A stretch of 64,000 bases of DNA, taken from NCBI GenBank assembly GCA_037178675.1, contig JAYMGJ010000221.1:85632-149631 (forward strand). Direction: 5' to 3'. A program made the translations under genes and the position numbers. The notes beneath the pieces are model-generated. The model was not told the DNA's origin. It saw nothing but the letters and a program-made list of their open reading frames with translations, and searched no databases. The number at the start of each line of letters is the position of its first letter. Position 1 is the stretch's first letter. This DNA comes from Scleroderma bovista (lineage: Eukaryota; Basidiomycota; Agaricomycetes; Boletales; Sclerodermataceae). Positions 61,501 to 64,000 of the stretch are shown here, piece after piece.

Positions 61501-64000
61501 AGGTACATCTCGCAACACGCGGATACTGCTACACGTGGGGGGAGTGCTGCAATTTCAATGAAAGAATGAAGCATCGAAACTGTATTGCAAGTGAAGATGA
61601 GCATTTTCATCCTCCCCACCCTTGGCTTGGCTGTGACTGAGTCCAACTCATTGGTCTGGACTACTGAGTACTTAATGATATATATCAGGGTCAATAGAGC
61701 TTGAGACACGCACCGTATTTCCTCGAGGCACACGCATTCGCACGTATAGGCCGCCTCGATATCACATCAGTCATGATTCACCGGCTTTCAAAAATACCGG
61801 TGGCCAATTCAGTAAGGAATCTCTCCTAACAAGAATGCTGACTGCGGCATCGCAAGGGTCGATGCAATACGAGACGGAGCGAGGATAAGGGAAAAAATCT
61901 CCGCATATGTTGATATCACGGGCGAAGGGCAATCTGCATGAATATACGATGGATAGATCTTTCCGAGCATCGATCTGGGAAGGAGAGCATGACGTTTCCT
62001 CTCCACTCGTCGTGATAGGCACGCGTTCCGGAAGATGGGACACGATGTAACCGAAAGATCAAGGGCAAGGTAGGACAGGATATTTGCATGTGGAGTGTTT
62101 CGCGCATGGAGGTTCAGATGAGGTTACAGTCTTGCGTGGGCTCTGGAATATCCATGTAGTTCAGGAAATACGACACGCTAGTTTTCATCAAGCGGAAAAA
62201 CGCGGTGATACCACTGAAAAGCAAGAAGGTAAACTGATGTTGGCATATTTGGTTCGAGGTCTGCAACCTTGGGATTCCATGCATTGGTTGCACTCCATTA
62301 CTGATACGACTCGAAATATCGACTGATCGTTGACATACACACGGTTCATAACCAGAGAAAAGACGCAGATGAAGTTGCTGCTCTGGGTTGCCAGACCAAC
62401 GCAGAGCAACAACTTTTTGGCGTTCCTTCAAACTTTGCCGTCCACCGGACCCAAGCTTTCTATGCGTTTTGCACAAAGGTGTCTTTGCCTTATTTCATCA
62501 CCAATCAAACGATGTGTGAGACAGCGCATGCAACTATGACGACCACTAGGACGGTTGACAAGGTCCAAAGGTGTCAAGTCCGAACGCAGGAGTAGAAGAT
62601 GTCGGTCAATAATGTCAACGCATCCTTGACTTATCTCGAGACAAGTATCTACGAGCTCTTGCAGCCGAGACTTCGGCGTCTCGATGGTTTTTTCGATGTC
62701 GATTTTCCACACTTATTGTGGACCATCCAGGGATCACCTTGATGCTGCACGCGGTATCTAAGGCAAGGTGAGCTCCATGAACACAAGGTAGCTAATAAAC
62801 TGCATCAGAGAACGCTTTGGTATAGCTATTGTGCAAGGGACAAGACAGCCAGGTTGAAGTGAGTTGGAAACGCTCTTGGAATCGTGCACACAGCTGGCAT
62901 GCATGCGTACTGCAGCAAGGAAACCTTGAGGCCCACAGCATGAATGGGTGTCTAGCTAGAGCCACGCTTTTTCTTGTGCATTGTGAAGGCGTGATTCACA
63001 GTAGAGGTCGATCGCATCCTGCGTAACAACCCAGGGCACTGTCATTTCACGGGGTATGCATTAGATATTCAGATAGAACATCTGTTAGCTTGATTACCGG
63101 CATAATACTTCCATGTGAAAGGCCGGTACGATGCATGGGTATAATAATTGTAGCATGAGACCTCGCCTTAATGAAGTGTTAATATGATACATACTTGCAT
63201 CGATGACCCACCATACAAATTCAATGGAGTGGTTTTGAACTTGACACCCTTCAACGGGTCGTCCTGTTTGGCGCATTTGGAGCCTGTAAATGAAGACCCC
63301 GATTTGATTGTGATCTAGGGCCAGCGGGCAAGAGCTAAGCTCATCCCTGTGGCTTCCAACATACTACAACCGACATCTTTGACGGTTGCAGTTCGGAAGT
63401 GGCTATGATGATGAAGGTTCAAATCGTGAGAGATTTTGAAGCAGCACAAGCGATTATGCAGAATCAGAACGAGCTTCTTGCACTCGTCATGGACGAGACC
63501 TGCAATTTCAAAGCACGACTTTTGGGTCGGGCTCTAGGCTGGTCAGGTATGTCACAGTCTGCGGCCCTATATTCTCGCATCCAGGAAGCTGATTTATATT
63601 GAACTATTAGTTTCGTGATCAGACTTGGCCTGAATCTTCTGTGCGCGGATATGATGTGTAACGATATGAATGCCATCCAGGGACGCAGAGCACGACGCGA
63701 GCAGTGGAATTGAACTTCCCTGACAGTCTCAATGATAGACCAGCATACACGCTCATTCAGGTACGGCTTCGTCATACGACCCTTGCGCAATAGGTTTGAC
63801 GTGATGTCTGTGAACTCTCGTTCAGTTTCTGTGACGAGCCCTATCTGTGAGGCCATAGATGTATGCCTCAAGGCCGGCCATGTCGCATATTCGCTCCTCG
63901 TGCCTTGCTGCGGGAACCACCCCATTCCCTCGCAACCGGCCTCTTCCACCATATCTCGCTGTTAGTGAGTAATCGCTAATGCATATATCTGTCCCCAATG
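58501..64000. other. Gene-poor terminal region
   Basis: No named gene. Coding-like but unplaced stretches: plus strand 60110-60400 (VGAIIRKEDDRVIRMLCVEV, one TAG, then LPEKLTVIRENQYEEAHLGN), minus strand 62428-62712 (contains LQELVDTCLEISQGCVDIID), and frames on both strands at 63464-63965. They may be exons of family-specific genes or decayed copies. No tRNA, rRNA, LTR pair or simple tandem array was found. Confidence 0.3.

Noticed and set aside
51735..64000. CRISPR, rRNA or plasmid-type features in the gene-poor arm
   Set aside because: No regularly spaced repeats, no rRNA-like conserved blocks, and the whole window is eukaryotic chromosomal DNA.

Overview
The window is nuclear DNA from a filamentous basidiomycete, most likely an agaricomycete. 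Nearly every gene is split by 45-60 nt introns with GT..AG ends and CTAAC/CTGAC-type branch sites. Both strands are densely coded in the first 50 kb. Several families are typical of this group: an expanded TKL-like kinase family, a Zn2Cys6 regulator with a C-terminal zinc cluster, and a Copia element. All exon joins here were made by eye, so start codons and small exons are provisional.

Layout. 1-26.9 kb is core housekeeping: a PAM2-motif protein cut by the left edge, TSR4/PDCD2, an MSC2-type zinc transporter, a Rab11-type GTPase, clathrin heavy chain, a PQ-loop protein, a Zn2Cys6 factor, a Snx41/Atg20-type sorting nexin, BFR2/AATF, and a large acidic AT-hook protein. 27-39.6 kb is accessory. 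A possible spliced low-complexity transcript is followed by a kinase gene whose exon is split by a Copia retrotransposon with a perfect 5-bp target duplication. Next comes a second kinase locus that reads best as one gene encoding three kinase domains in a row, with progressive loss of catalytic residues. 40-51.7 kb returns to housekeeping: a small unknown spliced gene, the GDP-mannose transporter, pyruvate carboxylase, a nitronate monooxygenase carrying an in-frame stop, SmB, and a low-complexity Ser/Lys/Tyr protein. 51.7-64 kb has no gene I can name. It has short coding-like stretches, and one minus-strand set at 57.7-58.5 kb can be spliced into a continuous frame.

How the genes relate. Membrane traffic is well represented (Rab11, clathrin, Snx41, PQ-loop, Golgi GDP-mannose and zinc import), as is ribosome biogenesis (TSR4, BFR2, perhaps the AT-hook protein). 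These are ordinary chromosomal neighbours, not operons, although several pairs are divergent and share short upstream regions (TSR4/MSC2, BFR2/AT-hook, unknown gene/VRG4, NMO/SmB). The most unusual part is the kinase locus. One domain keeps every catalytic motif and is fused to two domains that have lost them, an arrangement reminiscent of plant tandem kinase proteins, next to a related kinase gene broken by a transposon.
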